DNA from: JAIBJN01 sp963830885
GTDB taxonomy: Bacteria; Actinomycetota; Thermoleophilia; Gaiellales; Gaiellaceae
Assembly: GCA_963830885.1 (NCBI GenBank)
Contig: CAWHOA010000038.1
Location: forward strand, 62,001 to 126,000
Direction of reading: 5' to 3'
Length of the DNA: 64,000 nucleotides
Made by a program: the position numbers and the translations under genes. Shown here one piece after another: positions 27,901-36,066 of the stretch (its first letter is position 1; every line of letters starts with the position of its first letter). The notes under the pieces were generated by a model. That model was not told where the DNA came from. It searched no databases and saw only the letters and a list, made by a program, of their open reading frames with translations.

Positions 27901-28199
27901 TGCGGGCCGCGACCGAGGACCGCTTCGGGCCGCCGCCGGAGCCGGTCGAGAGCCTGTTCTCCATCCAGGAGGCCAAGCTGAAGCTCGCGCGGATCGGCGC
28001 CGACTACCTCGTCTTCCGGGGCGGCAAGGCAGTGGTCGGGCCGCTCGTTCTCGGCTCCGCCGAGCTCCGGGAGCTCCGCGCTTCGGCCCCGATCGCCGTC
28101 TACACGAGCGCGAAGAAGGAGCTCGGGCAGCGGGTCGAAGGGTTCCCCGCGGCCGTGGCTCTGGTCGATGCTATCCTCGACCTACGGCTTTCGGCCTAG
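24984..28199 (+). CDS. mfd: Transcription-repair coupling factor
   Basis: 1071 aa, somewhat shorter than typical. The degenerate UvrB-like N-terminal module contains GQFAVRGGIVDIFPSTG and VELFGDEIESLRAF. The RNA-polymerase-interacting domain follows (DHVVHEDHGVGKLLGFE). Then comes the RecG-like translocase: Walker A CGDVGYGKTEVAIRAAFVA near residue 565, VIVDEEQRFGVAQKE, LSATPIPRTLHMSLAGLRD, STTIIESGLDIPQANTLV and QIRGRVGRSD. The C-terminal TRCF domain closes it. It removes stalled RNA polymerase and recruits UvrA. ATG start about 33 nt after a TACGAT box. Confidence 0.97.
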   Translation: MDRPTRSRTPALAPLARLFAQGERLREFVERPADARVSEPLLPLFLAALHEARGGPLVCVLPDDAQARDAAEGAGWYLGEERVGLFASRGVRWGSGLEPPPHLVGERARALEVLAAGGLVCASALGAAEGVAPEEARPEPIALGIGDEPGVDGLAERLALAGYERVPQAEERGQFAVRGGIVDIFPSTGREPVRVELFGDEIESLRAFSPFTQRTLHGLSEATVFPAAERRADLVEPTLPEDGEAPAVPEDLVAPLPAPDLVWQAEEVAEAVSEELGAELDLGAAVRLSQLPSGQPYAFEAQRPAVAARGLAEAERDLLGYVRAGNRVVVTFVHRGEALRTRGLLRRVEAVVLDDGDELPDEPGLVFAVSPARRGFVLRDLDLVLLPDTQVFRKRPPRTDVRVGRALQSFADLRTGDHVVHEDHGVGKLLGFETKTVAGVTRDYLFLAFKGDDRLYVPHEQIAKVSRYVGANGHAPALSKLGGKAWQTIKNRARAGAQALAGELLVLYAQRQRAEGVAFEADSELVEQLEASFAYEETPDQRQAIEAVKEDLEAPRPMDRLVCGDVGYGKTEVAIRAAFVAVANGAQALLLAPTTILAQQHWNTFRERYRDLPVTVEMVSRFRRPADVKKVLAAFAEGKVDVLIGTHRVLSRDVVSKNLGLVIVDEEQRFGVAQKELLRQLRLEVDVLSLSATPIPRTLHMSLAGLRDISVIETPPQGRRPIRTHVGEYDEELVREALLREHERDGQSFVLHNRVESIEEAAEHLRQLCPELRFLVAHGQMPERELEGHMLSFLAGDADVLVSTTIIESGLDIPQANTLVVERADMLGLAQLYQIRGRVGRSDVMAHAYLFYPDGQELTPEARARLATLADHTELGSGFAIAMRDLEIRGAGDLLGAEQSGHVAAIGFELYVELLGEAVAELSGMRRAVARPVRVDAQVDAYVPSDYMPAEAQKIDLHRRLALAESEDDLRELRAATEDRFGPPPEPVESLFSIQEAKLKLARIGADYLVFRGGKAVVGPLVLGSAELRELRASAPIAVYTSAKKELGQRVEGFPAAVALVDAILDLRLSA

Positions 28200-28210
28200 C
28201 CAGTACGCCC

Positions 28211-29251
28211 ATGCCTCTTTGGACTCGTCTCATCGCTCTCTTTGCTGCGCTCGCGCTCGGCCTCGCCGTGGCGGGCTGCGGCGGCGGTGACGACGATGAG
28301 AACGGATCGGGAGACGTGCCGGCGGACGCGATCGCGCTCGTCGACGACCGCTCCATCCCGAAGTCCGAGTATGACCGGCTGCTGACGCAGGCGCAGGCGA
28401 CGTACGAGGCGCGCGAGCAGGATTTCCCCGCCGCGGGGACGCCCGAGTTCGCGCAGCTTCGCAACGCTATCGTGCGCAGCCTCGTCGAGCAGGCCCAGTT
28501 CGAGATCGCCGCCGAGGAGATGGGGATCACGGTGACCGACGAGGAGCTGGAGAAGCGCCTCGACGAGCTCAAGGACCAGTTCTTCGAGGGCGACGACGCG
28601 AAGTACCAGGAGGAGCTGGAGAAGCAGGGCCTGACCGAGGAGCAGGTGCTCAAGGACCTGAGGACGCGGATGCTCTCCGAGAAGATCTTCGAGCAGGTCA
28701 CGAGCGAGGTGCAGGTCGCGGACGCGGACATCGAGGCCTACTACGAGGAGAACAAGGCCCAGTTCGAGCAGCCGTCCTCGCGCGAGGTTCGGCACATCCT
28801 CGTGAAGACCAAGGCCGAGGCCGACGAGATCCACGCGGAGCTCGAGAACGGCGGCAACTTCGCCAAGCTCGCCAAGGAGCATTCGGAGGACCCGGCGTCG
28901 GCGAAGGAAGGTGGCAAGTTCACCGCGCAGAAGGGCGCCACCGTCGCGCCGTTCGACGAGGTCGCGTTCGAGCTGGAGACCGGCGAGCTGTCCGAGCCGG
29001 TGAAGACCCAGTTCGGCTGGCACATCATCGAGGCGACCGGCGACATCGAAGAGGCCTCGACGCAGCCCCTCACGGAGGTCGAGGAGCAGATCTCGACGAC
29101 TCTCCTCGAGGAGAAGAAGAACGCGCGGATCAACGAGTGGGTGGCGGATCTGGAGAAGCGATTCGCCGAGCTCATCGTGTACGCGCCCGGCTTCGAGCCT
29201 CCGCCGGAGGCCGAGACCACCTCCGGCGAGACCGACACCGCCACCGACTAG
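28211..29251 (+). CDS. SurA/PrsA-type peptidyl-prolyl isomerase lipoprotein
   Basis: 346 aa. Lipoprotein signal with lipobox LAVAGCGGG. A SurA N-like chaperone domain (EYDRLLTQAQATYEA to EELEKQGLTEEQVLKDL) is followed by one parvulin domain: REVRHILVKTKAEADEI, ggNFAKLAKEHSEDPASAKEGG, FDEVAFELETGELSEPVKT, FGWHIIEA. It would help fold exported proteins at the outer face of the membrane. ATG 11 nt after mfd; mazG follows 4 nt downstream. mfd, a lipoprotein and mazG are also neighbours in mycobacteria. Confidence 0.9.
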   Translation: MPLWTRLIALFAALALGLAVAGCGGGDDDENGSGDVPADAIALVDDRSIPKSEYDRLLTQAQATYEAREQDFPAAGTPEFAQLRNAIVRSLVEQAQFEIAAEEMGITVTDEELEKRLDELKDQFFEGDDAKYQEELEKQGLTEEQVLKDLRTRMLSEKIFEQVTSEVQVADADIEAYYEENKAQFEQPSSREVRHILVKTKAEADEIHAELENGGNFAKLAKEHSEDPASAKEGGKFTAQKGATVAPFDEVAFELETGELSEPVKTQFGWHIIEATGDIEEASTQPLTEVEEQISTTLLEEKKNARINEWVADLEKRFAELIVYAPGFEPPPEAETTSGETDTATD

Positions 29252-29255
29252 CCCG

Positions 29256-30065
29256 GTGCGCGGCGGCGACGGGCTGGAGCAGGCGCTCGTCGACCTCCAG
29301 GAGCTGGCCGTACGGCTGCGCCGCGACTGCCCCTGGGACCGTGCCCAGACGGAGCGGACGATCGTGCCGCACACCGTCGAAGAGGCCTACGAGGTGGCCG
29401 ACGCCGCCCTCGCGGGCGACGACGCGAAGCTCGTCGACGAGCTCGGCGATCTCCTCTTCCAGACGGTCTTCCTCTCGCTCCTGCTCGAGGAGCGGGGCGC
29501 CGGCGACCTCGCGAGCGTGGCGCGCGGCATCCAGGCCAAGCTCGTGCGCCGGCATCCTCACGTCTTCGGCGACGCGGAGCTCGCGACGCCGGGCGCCGTC
29601 AAGGGCCGCTGGGAGGAGCTGAAGCGCGAGCAGGAGGAGCGCGAGGGGATCTTCCACGACGTTCCGGAGACGCTGCCTGCCCTCCTCCAGGCGCGGAAGG
29701 TGCAGCGCCGGGCCGCGTCCGCCGGCTTTGACTGGCCGGATGTCGTCGGGCCGCTCGCCAAGCTCCGGGAGGAGGCCGACGAGGTCGAGGCGGAGCTGGG
29801 CGAGGCGGGCGCTCCGGCGCCCGAGACCGAGCCGCCCGGGCGCGTCGTTGCCGAGATCGGCGACCTCCTCTTCGCCGCCGTCAACCTGGCGCGGGCGCTC
29901 AACGTCGATCCGGAGCTGGCCCTGCGCGCGAGCAGCGGGCGCTTCGTCGCCCGGGTCGAGCGGGCCGCGGAGCTCGCCGGGCAGGAAGGCCGCGACTGGC
30001 GTGCCCTCGACCTCGAGGAGCAGGATCGCTACTACCGACTTGCGAAAGAGCTCGAATCAGAATGA
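29256..30065 (+). CDS. mazG: Nucleoside triphosphate pyrophosphohydrolase MazG
   Basis: 269 aa with two all-alpha MazG repeats. Repeat 1 has RRDCPWDRAQTERTIVPHTV, EEAYEVADA and DELGDLLFQTVF (EExxE plus ExxD metal motif). Repeat 2 has LREEADEVEAELGEA and EIGDLLFAAVNLAR. It hydrolyses NTPs, including damaged or non-canonical ones, and in some bacteria lowers (p)ppGpp. GTG start. Its last codons form the left arm of the candidate leader element of eno. Confidence 0.93.
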   Translation: MRGGDGLEQALVDLQELAVRLRRDCPWDRAQTERTIVPHTVEEAYEVADAALAGDDAKLVDELGDLLFQTVFLSLLLEERGAGDLASVARGIQAKLVRRHPHVFGDAELATPGAVKGRWEELKREQEEREGIFHDVPETLPALLQARKVQRRAASAGFDWPDVVGPLAKLREEADEVEAELGEAGAPAPETEPPGRVVAEIGDLLFAAVNLARALNVDPELALRASSGRFVARVERAAELAGQEGRDWRALDLEEQDRYYRLAKELESE

Positions 30066-30101
30066 TGCTTCGTCGGACAAGGCTTCGTTTGGTTCGAGCT
30101 C
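30048..30101 (+). promoter_or_regulatory. Candidate structured leader/operator upstream of eno
   Basis: Perfect 9-bp inverted arms GAGCTCGAA (30048-30056) and TTCGAGCTC (30093-30101) enclose a 36-nt loop. The block 30077-30106 (starting ACAAGGCTTCGTTTGG) matches 35028-35057 upstream of the PAP2 gene at 25 of 30 bases. The arms there differ but still pair. The right arm ends 2 nt before the eno Shine-Dalgarno stretch TAAGGAGG, so folding could control its access. Confidence 0.5.
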
Positions 30102-30117
30102 GTAAGGAGGCACTTGC

Positions 30118-31395
<1,278 letters not shown>

Positions 31396-31419
31396 CTCCG
31401 GGGCGCGCTCCGCAGGCGC

Positions 31420-31432
31420 TAACGTGCGCGCT
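31420..31432 (+). promoter_or_regulatory. -10 box TAACGT of pyk
   Basis: TAACGT (31420-31425), a 7-nt spacer and GTG 31433. The layout is the same as at 18700. It gives pyk its own leaderless promoter although eno is 37 nt upstream. Confidence 0.55.
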
Positions 31433-32851
31433 GTGGGATACGGGCTGCGCCGGACGAAGATCGTCTGCACGATCGGCCCCGCGACCGCGTCGGCAGCGAT
31501 GCTCGACCGGCTCGTCGGGGCGGGCATGGACGCGGCCCGCCTCAACTTCTCCCACGGCACGCACGCGGAGCACGGCGAGCGCGCCCGGCTCGTGCGCGAG
31601 GCGCAGGAGCGGGCCGGACGGCCGCTCGCGCTCATCGCCGACCTGCAGGGGCCGAAGGTTCGCGTCGGTGACCTCGACTCGCCGCGCATGCTCGTCGAGG
31701 GCGACACGGTCTTCCTCTCGGGCGAAGGCGCGGGCGCACCCGGGGACCTTCCGGTGATGCCGGCCGTCCTCACGGAGGTGCTCCAGCCCGGGCACGAGAT
31801 CCTGATCGACGACGGCCTCGTCCGCATGACGGTGGAGGAGACCGACGGCGAGCGCCTGCGCGCGCTGGTCATGGTCGGCGGTGCAGTCGGCTCCCACAAG
31901 GGCGTCAACGTCCCGGGCGTCCCCGTCCCCGTCCCCTCGGTGACGGAGAAGGATCTCGCCGACCTCGAGTACGCGCTCTCGCTCGGCGTCGACTACGTCG
32001 CGCTCTCGTTCGTGCGCTCGGCCGCCGACTGCCGCGGGCTGCGCGAGCTCCTGAACGCAGCCGACGCGAAGGCCCACGTCATCGCCAAGGTCGAGAAGGC
32101 CGAGGCGCTCGACGAGCTGGACGCGATCGTCAGCGCCTCGGACGCGGTCATGGTCGCGCGCGGCGACCTCGGCGTCGAGATCGGCCCCGCGGCCGTGCCG
32201 CTCGTCCAGAAGCGCATCATCCTCTGCGCGCTCGAGCATGGGAAGCCGGCGATCACGGCCACGCAGATGCTGGAGTCCATGATCACCAGGCCCGAGCCCA
32301 CGCGCGCGGAGGCGAGCGACGTGGCCAACGCGATTCTGGACGGGACCTCCGCGGTCATGCTCTCCGGAGAGACGGCGGTCGGGCAGTACCCCGTGGAGAG
32401 CGCCGCCTTCATGGACCAGATCGCGCGGGCGGTCGAGCCGAGCCTCGCCTACCGGCACGAGCTGGCGCAGGCGGCCGACCATCCCTTCCCGACCGTGGGC
32501 GAGGCGATGTCGAACGCCGCGTGCGACATCGCCGAGGTGCTGGGCGCCGCCGCGATCCTCGTCCCGACGTACAGCGGGCGGACGGCCTCCGCGGTCGCCC
32601 GGCACCGACCTCGTCGCCCGATCATCGCGGTCACGCACAAGCGCCAGGCGGTGCAGCAGCTCGCGCTCGAGTGGGGAGTGGTCTCGGCCGAGATCGAGGA
32701 GGCCGAGAACGTCGAGCATCTCTGGTCGCGCGCGATCGAGGCCGCGCGGGAGACGGGCCTCGTCGCGGCCGGCGACCGGATCGTCCTCACCGCCGGCACC
32801 GCCGTGAACGTCCCTGGCACGACCAACGTCATCAAGGTCGAGACCGCCTAG
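31433..32851 (+). CDS. pyk: Pyruvate kinase
   Basis: 472 aa. RRTKIVCTIGPATASAAML, MDAARLNFSHGTHAEH, LIADLQGPKVRVG, the K+/Mg2+ and catalytic region HVIAKVEKAEALDELD and MVARGDLGVEI, the signature PAITATQMLESMI, and the C-terminal allosteric domain (VPTYSGRTASAVARHRP, AVTHKRQAVQQLAL). It makes pyruvate and ATP from PEP. The start was placed at the GTG following TAACGT and 7 nt; an upstream in-frame GTG (31424) lies inside that box. Confidence 0.97.
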   Translation: MGYGLRRTKIVCTIGPATASAAMLDRLVGAGMDAARLNFSHGTHAEHGERARLVREAQERAGRPLALIADLQGPKVRVGDLDSPRMLVEGDTVFLSGEGAGAPGDLPVMPAVLTEVLQPGHEILIDDGLVRMTVEETDGERLRALVMVGGAVGSHKGVNVPGVPVPVPSVTEKDLADLEYALSLGVDYVALSFVRSAADCRGLRELLNAADAKAHVIAKVEKAEALDELDAIVSASDAVMVARGDLGVEIGPAAVPLVQKRIILCALEHGKPAITATQMLESMITRPEPTRAEASDVANAILDGTSAVMLSGETAVGQYPVESAAFMDQIARAVEPSLAYRHELAQAADHPFPTVGEAMSNAACDIAEVLGAAAILVPTYSGRTASAVARHRPRRPIIAVTHKRQAVQQLALEWGVVSAEIEEAENVEHLWSRAIEAARETGLVAAGDRIVLTAGTAVNVPGTTNVIKVETA

Positions 32852-32928
32852 CTCCAGTCCGTCCGACCGCTCTCGGTAGCCTGATCGTCGCCCGGGGGAG
32901 GAGGGTGTGGCCTGCGGTCGAAGTTCGC

Positions 32929-33303
32929 ATGCCCATGGCCTCCCGGGAGCCTCGCCGACCTACCCGTCGCGCCTCGAAGCGGCCCCGCCGTCTCTCGAGG
33001 CCCGCGCATGCCCTCCGCTGGATCGGCCTCGTGATCCTCCTCGCCGTCGCGGTCGGTTACGTCCAGCCGCTCCGGGCTTACCAGGACGCGACCGCCGATG
33101 TGGCCGCGCAGAAGGCGCAGATCGATCGCATCGAGCGGACGAACGCAACGCTCGAGCAGCGCATCGAGGAGACGGAGACGCCCGCGTTCGTCGAGCGCGA
33201 GGCGCGCAAGCTCGGCCTGGTGAAGCCGGGCGAGCGTCTCTTCATCGTGACGGGAGTGGACGAGTGGAAGCACGAGCGCCGGGCGCGGGCCAAGTTACGA
33301 TGA
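32929..33303 (+). CDS. FtsB/DivIC-family septum formation initiator
   Basis: 124 aa. A basic cytoplasmic N-terminus (RRPTRRASKRPRRLSRP), one transmembrane helix (WIGLVILLAVAVGYVQPL), then a periplasmic coiled coil (VAAQKAQIDRIERTNATLEQ) and the DivIC-type ending FVEREARKLGLVKPGERLFI. It is a bitopic divisome protein that partners FtsL and FtsQ. Placement between eno/pyk and DUF501 is the actinobacterial norm. ATG 32929 chosen; GTG 32905 and ATG 32935 are in frame alternatives. Confidence 0.9.
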   Translation: MPMASREPRRPTRRASKRPRRLSRPAHALRWIGLVILLAVAVGYVQPLRAYQDATADVAAQKAQIDRIERTNATLEQRIEETETPAFVEREARKLGLVKPGERLFIVTGVDEWKHERRARAKLR

Positions 33304-33307
33304 TCTG

Positions 33308-33775
33308 GTGGACGACCGGATGGTGGTCTCGTGGCAGCTGGGGCGGCCCGCTCGCACGTTTCGGCGGGTTTCGGTCCGCTGTCCGTACGGCTTTCCCGCA
33401 GTTACAGAGCAAGCACCGTACGGCCCCGGCGGCGAGCCGTTTCCGACCACCTTCTACCTGACCTGTCCGTGGCTCGTGGCCGCGGTCTCGCGGCTCGAGG
33501 CAGCCGGCGGAGTCGAGCGCTGGTCGCGCGCGGCCGCCGAGGACCCCGAGCTCGCCGAGAGCCTCGCGCGCGCGGACCGCGAGCAGCGCGAGCTGCGGCC
33601 GGAGCTGGACGTCGGGATCGGCGGCACGCGCTCGCGCGAGAACCTGAAGTGCCTGCACGCGCACGCCGCCTTCGCGCTCGCGCGGCCGGGCTACGAGCTC
33701 GGGGAGGGGGTGCTCGAGGAGGCGGGCGAGCGCTGGTGCCCGGACGCGCGCTGCGCGCGGGCGGGCGAGGCGTGA
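33308..33775 (+). CDS. DUF501-family protein
   Basis: 155 aa. Conserved stretches VRCPYGFPAVTEQAPYG, PFPTTFYLTCPWLVAAVSRL, GGTRSRENLKCLHAHAAFAL and WCPDARCA match DUF501 (as in mycobacterial Rv1025). Several conserved Cys and His residues suggest metal binding, but no activity is established. GTG start 4 nt after the ftsB-like gene. The stop overlaps the next ATG (TGATG). Confidence 0.9.
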   Translation: MDDRMVVSWQLGRPARTFRRVSVRCPYGFPAVTEQAPYGPGGEPFPTTFYLTCPWLVAAVSRLEAAGGVERWSRAAAEDPELAESLARADREQRELRPELDVGIGGTRSRENLKCLHAHAAFALARPGYELGEGVLEEAGERWCPDARCARAGEA

Positions 33776-34086
33776 TGCTCGAGACCGCGCGCCAGCAGTG
33801 GGACGAGGGGCTGCGACGGCTGGACACGGTCGGCGCCGAGACGGCTCGTGGCCGTCATCTGTGGCTGCTCGTCGAGGCAGTCCTGGCCGAGCTCCGCCGC
33901 CGGGTGGGGCAGACCTTCACGCTCACCGAGCTGGCGCGCGCCTACGACGGCGCCGAAGACTGGGTGCGCGACGTCGTCCGTGAGGCGGCCCCGCCGCAGG
34001 CGCGGGCGGGCATCAGGGACGTCGCGCTCGTCCAGGACGCCGCCTTCGCCCACTACGCGCGAGGCGCGAGCGACTACCGCCCGTGA
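33775..34086 (+). CDS. Hypothetical helical protein (103 aa)
   Basis: MLETARQQWDEGLRRLD to VGQTFTLTELARAYDGAEDW and VVREAAPPQARAGIRDVALV is a soluble, mainly helical protein with a possible HTH-like middle. I recognise no family. Overlap with DUF501 (TGATG) and with the next gene (GTGA) shows a tightly coupled operon ftsB-DUF501-this gene-34083. Confidence 0.72.
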   Translation: MLETARQQWDEGLRRLDTVGAETARGRHLWLLVEAVLAELRRRVGQTFTLTELARAYDGAEDWVRDVVREAAPPQARAGIRDVALVQDAAFAHYARGASDYRP

Positions 34087-34340
34087 CCGCGGGCGCCCCT
34101 CTCTCCTCGCGGACGCGCGACCGCGAGCGCCGGCGCCGGTCCTCGCCGGGCCGTCGGATCCTCACGTGGATCGTCCGTCTCCTGGCCGTCGCCGTGGTCT
34201 TCGTGGCAGGCCTTGCGGTCGGCCGTGCCCTGGAAGACGCTCCCGAGCCTGGCGGGACCCAGACGATCGTCCGCACGCTGGAGCCGCTCACCGTGGAGCC
34301 GTCCGAGCGCACCGTGACGGTTACCACGTCCGGGCGCTAA
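34083..34340 (+). CDS. Small bitopic membrane protein (85 aa)
   Basis: A very basic N-terminus (RTRDRERRRRSSPGRR), one helix (WIVRLLAVAVVFVAGLAVGRAL) and an extracytoplasmic Thr/Val-rich tail (TQTIVRTLEPLTVEPSERTV). No known domain. Start GTG overlaps the preceding stop. As last gene of the ftsB operon it may be an envelope accessory protein; that is only inference from context. Confidence 0.68.
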   Translation: MTAGAPLSSRTRDRERRRRSSPGRRILTWIVRLLAVAVVFVAGLAVGRALEDAPEPGGTQTIVRTLEPLTVEPSERTVTVTTSGR

Positions 34341-34390
34341 CTGGCCGCTCGTACAGGGAAAGAAACGTGAGGATTTGGTAGTTTTTTGGG

Positions 34391-35005
34391 TTGCGGCCCA
34401 TGCTAGACGACCGACAGCGCAAGTCCGCCAGCGCAAGTCGGGCGGCGGACGATGGTCGGGAGTGGCTGACTCTCGGCCAGGCTGCCGCTTTTCTCGGAGC
34501 GGCGCAGAGCACCGTGCGCAAATGGGCGGACGACGGACGCGTGCCCGCGTTCTACACGCCGGGCGGCCATCGCCGGTTCCGCCGGGCCGACCTGGAGGCG
34601 TTCCTCGCGGGCCCGCGGACGACGCCACGTACGAGCCGCGCCGCGGCGCCGTCGGTGCTGGTCGTGGACGACGACGGGCCGCTGCGGGAGTTCATCCGCG
34701 TGAACCTCGAGGCCGAGGGCTTCTCCGTCCGCGAGGCGGCGAGCGCGACCGAGGGCCTCGAGGCTCTCGACGAGGAGCCGCCCGATCTGATTCTGCTCGA
34801 TGTGATGATGCCGCGGATGGACGGCTGGGAGATGCTCCGCCGCGTGCAGGAGCGCCACGGCGTCGACGCGATCCAGGTGATCATGTACAGCGGGAAGCTC
34901 GAGGAGGCAGGGAAGGCCGAGGAGCACGGTGCGCAGGCGTTCATCGGCAAGCCGTTCGACCCCGGCAAGCTCCTCGAGGCGGCGAAGCAGCTCCTCGGTT
35001 CCTGA
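34391..35005 (+). CDS. Excisionase/MerR-like HTH fused to a receiver domain
   Basis: 204 aa. Residues about 25-75 form a MerR/excisionase-type HTH (EWLTLGQAAAFLGAAQSTVR, KWADDGRVPAFYTPGGHRRF). After a Thr/Arg/Ala linker, residues 88-204 form a CheY-like receiver: VLVVDDDGPLREFI, phosphoacceptor DLILLDVMMPRMDGWE, then IMYSG and FIGKPFDPGKL with the conserved Lys. The reversed order (HTH first, receiver last) differs from OmpR/NarL regulators. The TTG at 34391 sits 6 nt after TAGTTT; ATG 34400 is the alternative. No kinase is adjacent. Confidence 0.88.
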   Translation: MRPMLDDRQRKSASASRAADDGREWLTLGQAAAFLGAAQSTVRKWADDGRVPAFYTPGGHRRFRRADLEAFLAGPRTTPRTSRAAAPSVLVVDDDGPLREFIRVNLEAEGFSVREAASATEGLEALDEEPPDLILLDVMMPRMDGWEMLRRVQERHGVDAIQVIMYSGKLEEAGKAEEHGAQAFIGKPFDPGKLLEAAKQLLGS

Positions 35006-35007
35006 GA

Positions 35008-35050
35008 ACTCGAACCGGAACGACGGCACAAGGCTTCATTTGGGTCGAGT
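35008..35050 (+). promoter_or_regulatory. Candidate structured leader/operator upstream of the PAP2 gene
   Basis: Arms ACTCGAACC (35008-35016) and GGGTCGAGT (35042-35050) pair at 8 of 9 positions around a 25-nt loop. The block 35028-35057 matches the eno-leader block at 25 of 30 bases. Arm sequences differ from those at eno, but pairing is kept. The start codon is 20 nt downstream. Confidence 0.5.
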
Positions 35051-35069
35051 CCCTAAGAGCGAGGGCGCC

Positions 35070-35648
35070 ATGGCTCCCCTCGCCCTAGCGAACGCCGACC
35101 AGGAGGTCTTCACCTGGGTGGTCGAGCACCGCGTGCCCCCGCTCGACTGGGTCTTCGTCGGCCTGTCGGCGGCCGGGCAGGCCGGTCTCCTCTGGATCGG
35201 GCTTGCGCCACTCCTCGCGCTCTGGGCGGGGAAGCCGGTCCTCTTCACGACGATCGTGACCGCGGCCACCGTCTGGTCCGCCGACCTCCTCGCCCTCGCG
35301 CTCAAAGGCGTCTTCGACCGGGAGCGGCCCTACGAGGTGGTGCCGGCCGCGGACCCGCTCCTGCGCTGGGACGTCGGCGGTTCATTTCCGTCAGGACACG
35401 CGGCGACGAGCGTCGCCGGCGTGGTGATCCTCACCTACCTGATCGGGCGGGGAGGCCTCTGGCTCGCGCTCCTCGCGGTCGCGGTCGGCTTCGCCCGGGT
35501 CTACGTGGGCGTGCACTACCCGCTGGACGTCCTCGCCGGCGCCGCGCTCGGGCTCGCCGTCGGCCTCGCGGCCGTCGGCGTCGTCAGACGTCTTCGCCCG
35601 ACTTCAGCAGGCCGGCCACGATCAGGAGCAGCGCGGCCAGAAGGCTGA
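35070..35648 (+). CDS. PAP2-family membrane phosphatase
   Basis: 192 aa, about five helices. The three phosphatase motifs are present: KGVFDRERP (KxxxxxxRP), GSFPSGHAAT (PSGH) and FARVYVGVHYPLDVLAG (SRxxxxxHxxxD-like, with A-R in place of S-R). Such enzymes dephosphorylate lipid phosphates, for example undecaprenyl pyrophosphate. The last 65 bp overlap the convergent 159-aa membrane gene. It is preceded by the leader motif shared with eno. Confidence 0.88.
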   Translation: MAPLALANADQEVFTWVVEHRVPPLDWVFVGLSAAGQAGLLWIGLAPLLALWAGKPVLFTTIVTAATVWSADLLALALKGVFDRERPYEVVPAADPLLRWDVGGSFPSGHAATSVAGVVILTYLIGRGGLWLALLAVAVGFARVYVGVHYPLDVLAGAALGLAVGLAAVGVVRRLRPTSAGRPRSGAARPEG

Positions 35649-36063
35649 GCCAGATCCCGATCCCGCGCCCGACGGCCGGCTGGAAGGCTTCGGGGATGTC
35701 GATCAGGCGGACGAGGACGAGGATCGTCGCGGCCAGGCCGAGGGCCGCGATCACGATCCCGTCGGGCACGCTCGGCGGCAGCTCGACGCCGAAGGCGCGG
35801 AGCGCGAGCAAGAGCAAAACGAGGACGCCGATCGCGAAGACGAGCTTTCCGATCGTGCCCGTGTGCCAGCCGAGCACGGCCAGGTTGCCGCGCAGGTCGC
35901 CGGAGATCGAGTACCAACCCATGAAGGCGCTGAGCGTGAGGACGAGCCCGCCGAGCCAGGCGAGGAGCTCGCCGGTGCGCCAGAGCCCGGCGCCGCCCGG
36001 GCCGGCGGCCGGAGGACGTGCCGGGCCGAGCGGCCCGCCTCGACTCGCGCCCGGGCCCTCCAC
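35584..36063 (-). CDS. Four-helix membrane protein (159 aa)
   Basis: A Gly/Pro-rich N-terminus (about 1-28) leads to four hydrophobic segments: LLAWLGGLVLTLSAFMGWYS, GKLVFAIGVLVLLLLALRAF, IVIAALGLAATILVLVRLI and IWLSLLAALLLIVAGLL. The charged tail KSGEDV ends it. No family certain. GTG start 3 nt after the upstream 87-aa gene, so the two form an operon. Its 3' end overlaps the PAP2 gene by 65 bp. Confidence 0.7.
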   Translation of the reverse strand: MEGPGASRGGPLGPARPPAAGPGGAGLWRTGELLAWLGGLVLTLSAFMGWYSISGDLRGNLAVLGWHTGTIGKLVFAIGVLVLLLLALRAFGVELPPSVPDGIVIAALGLAATILVLVRLIDIPEAFQPAVGRGIGIWLSLLAALLLIVAGLLKSGEDV

Positions 36064-36066
36064 TCC

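Noticed and set aside
30048..30106. Fluoride riboswitch upstream of eno
   Set aside because: Enolase genes can carry this riboswitch, but the conserved fluoride aptamer stretches are absent and the local fold differs.
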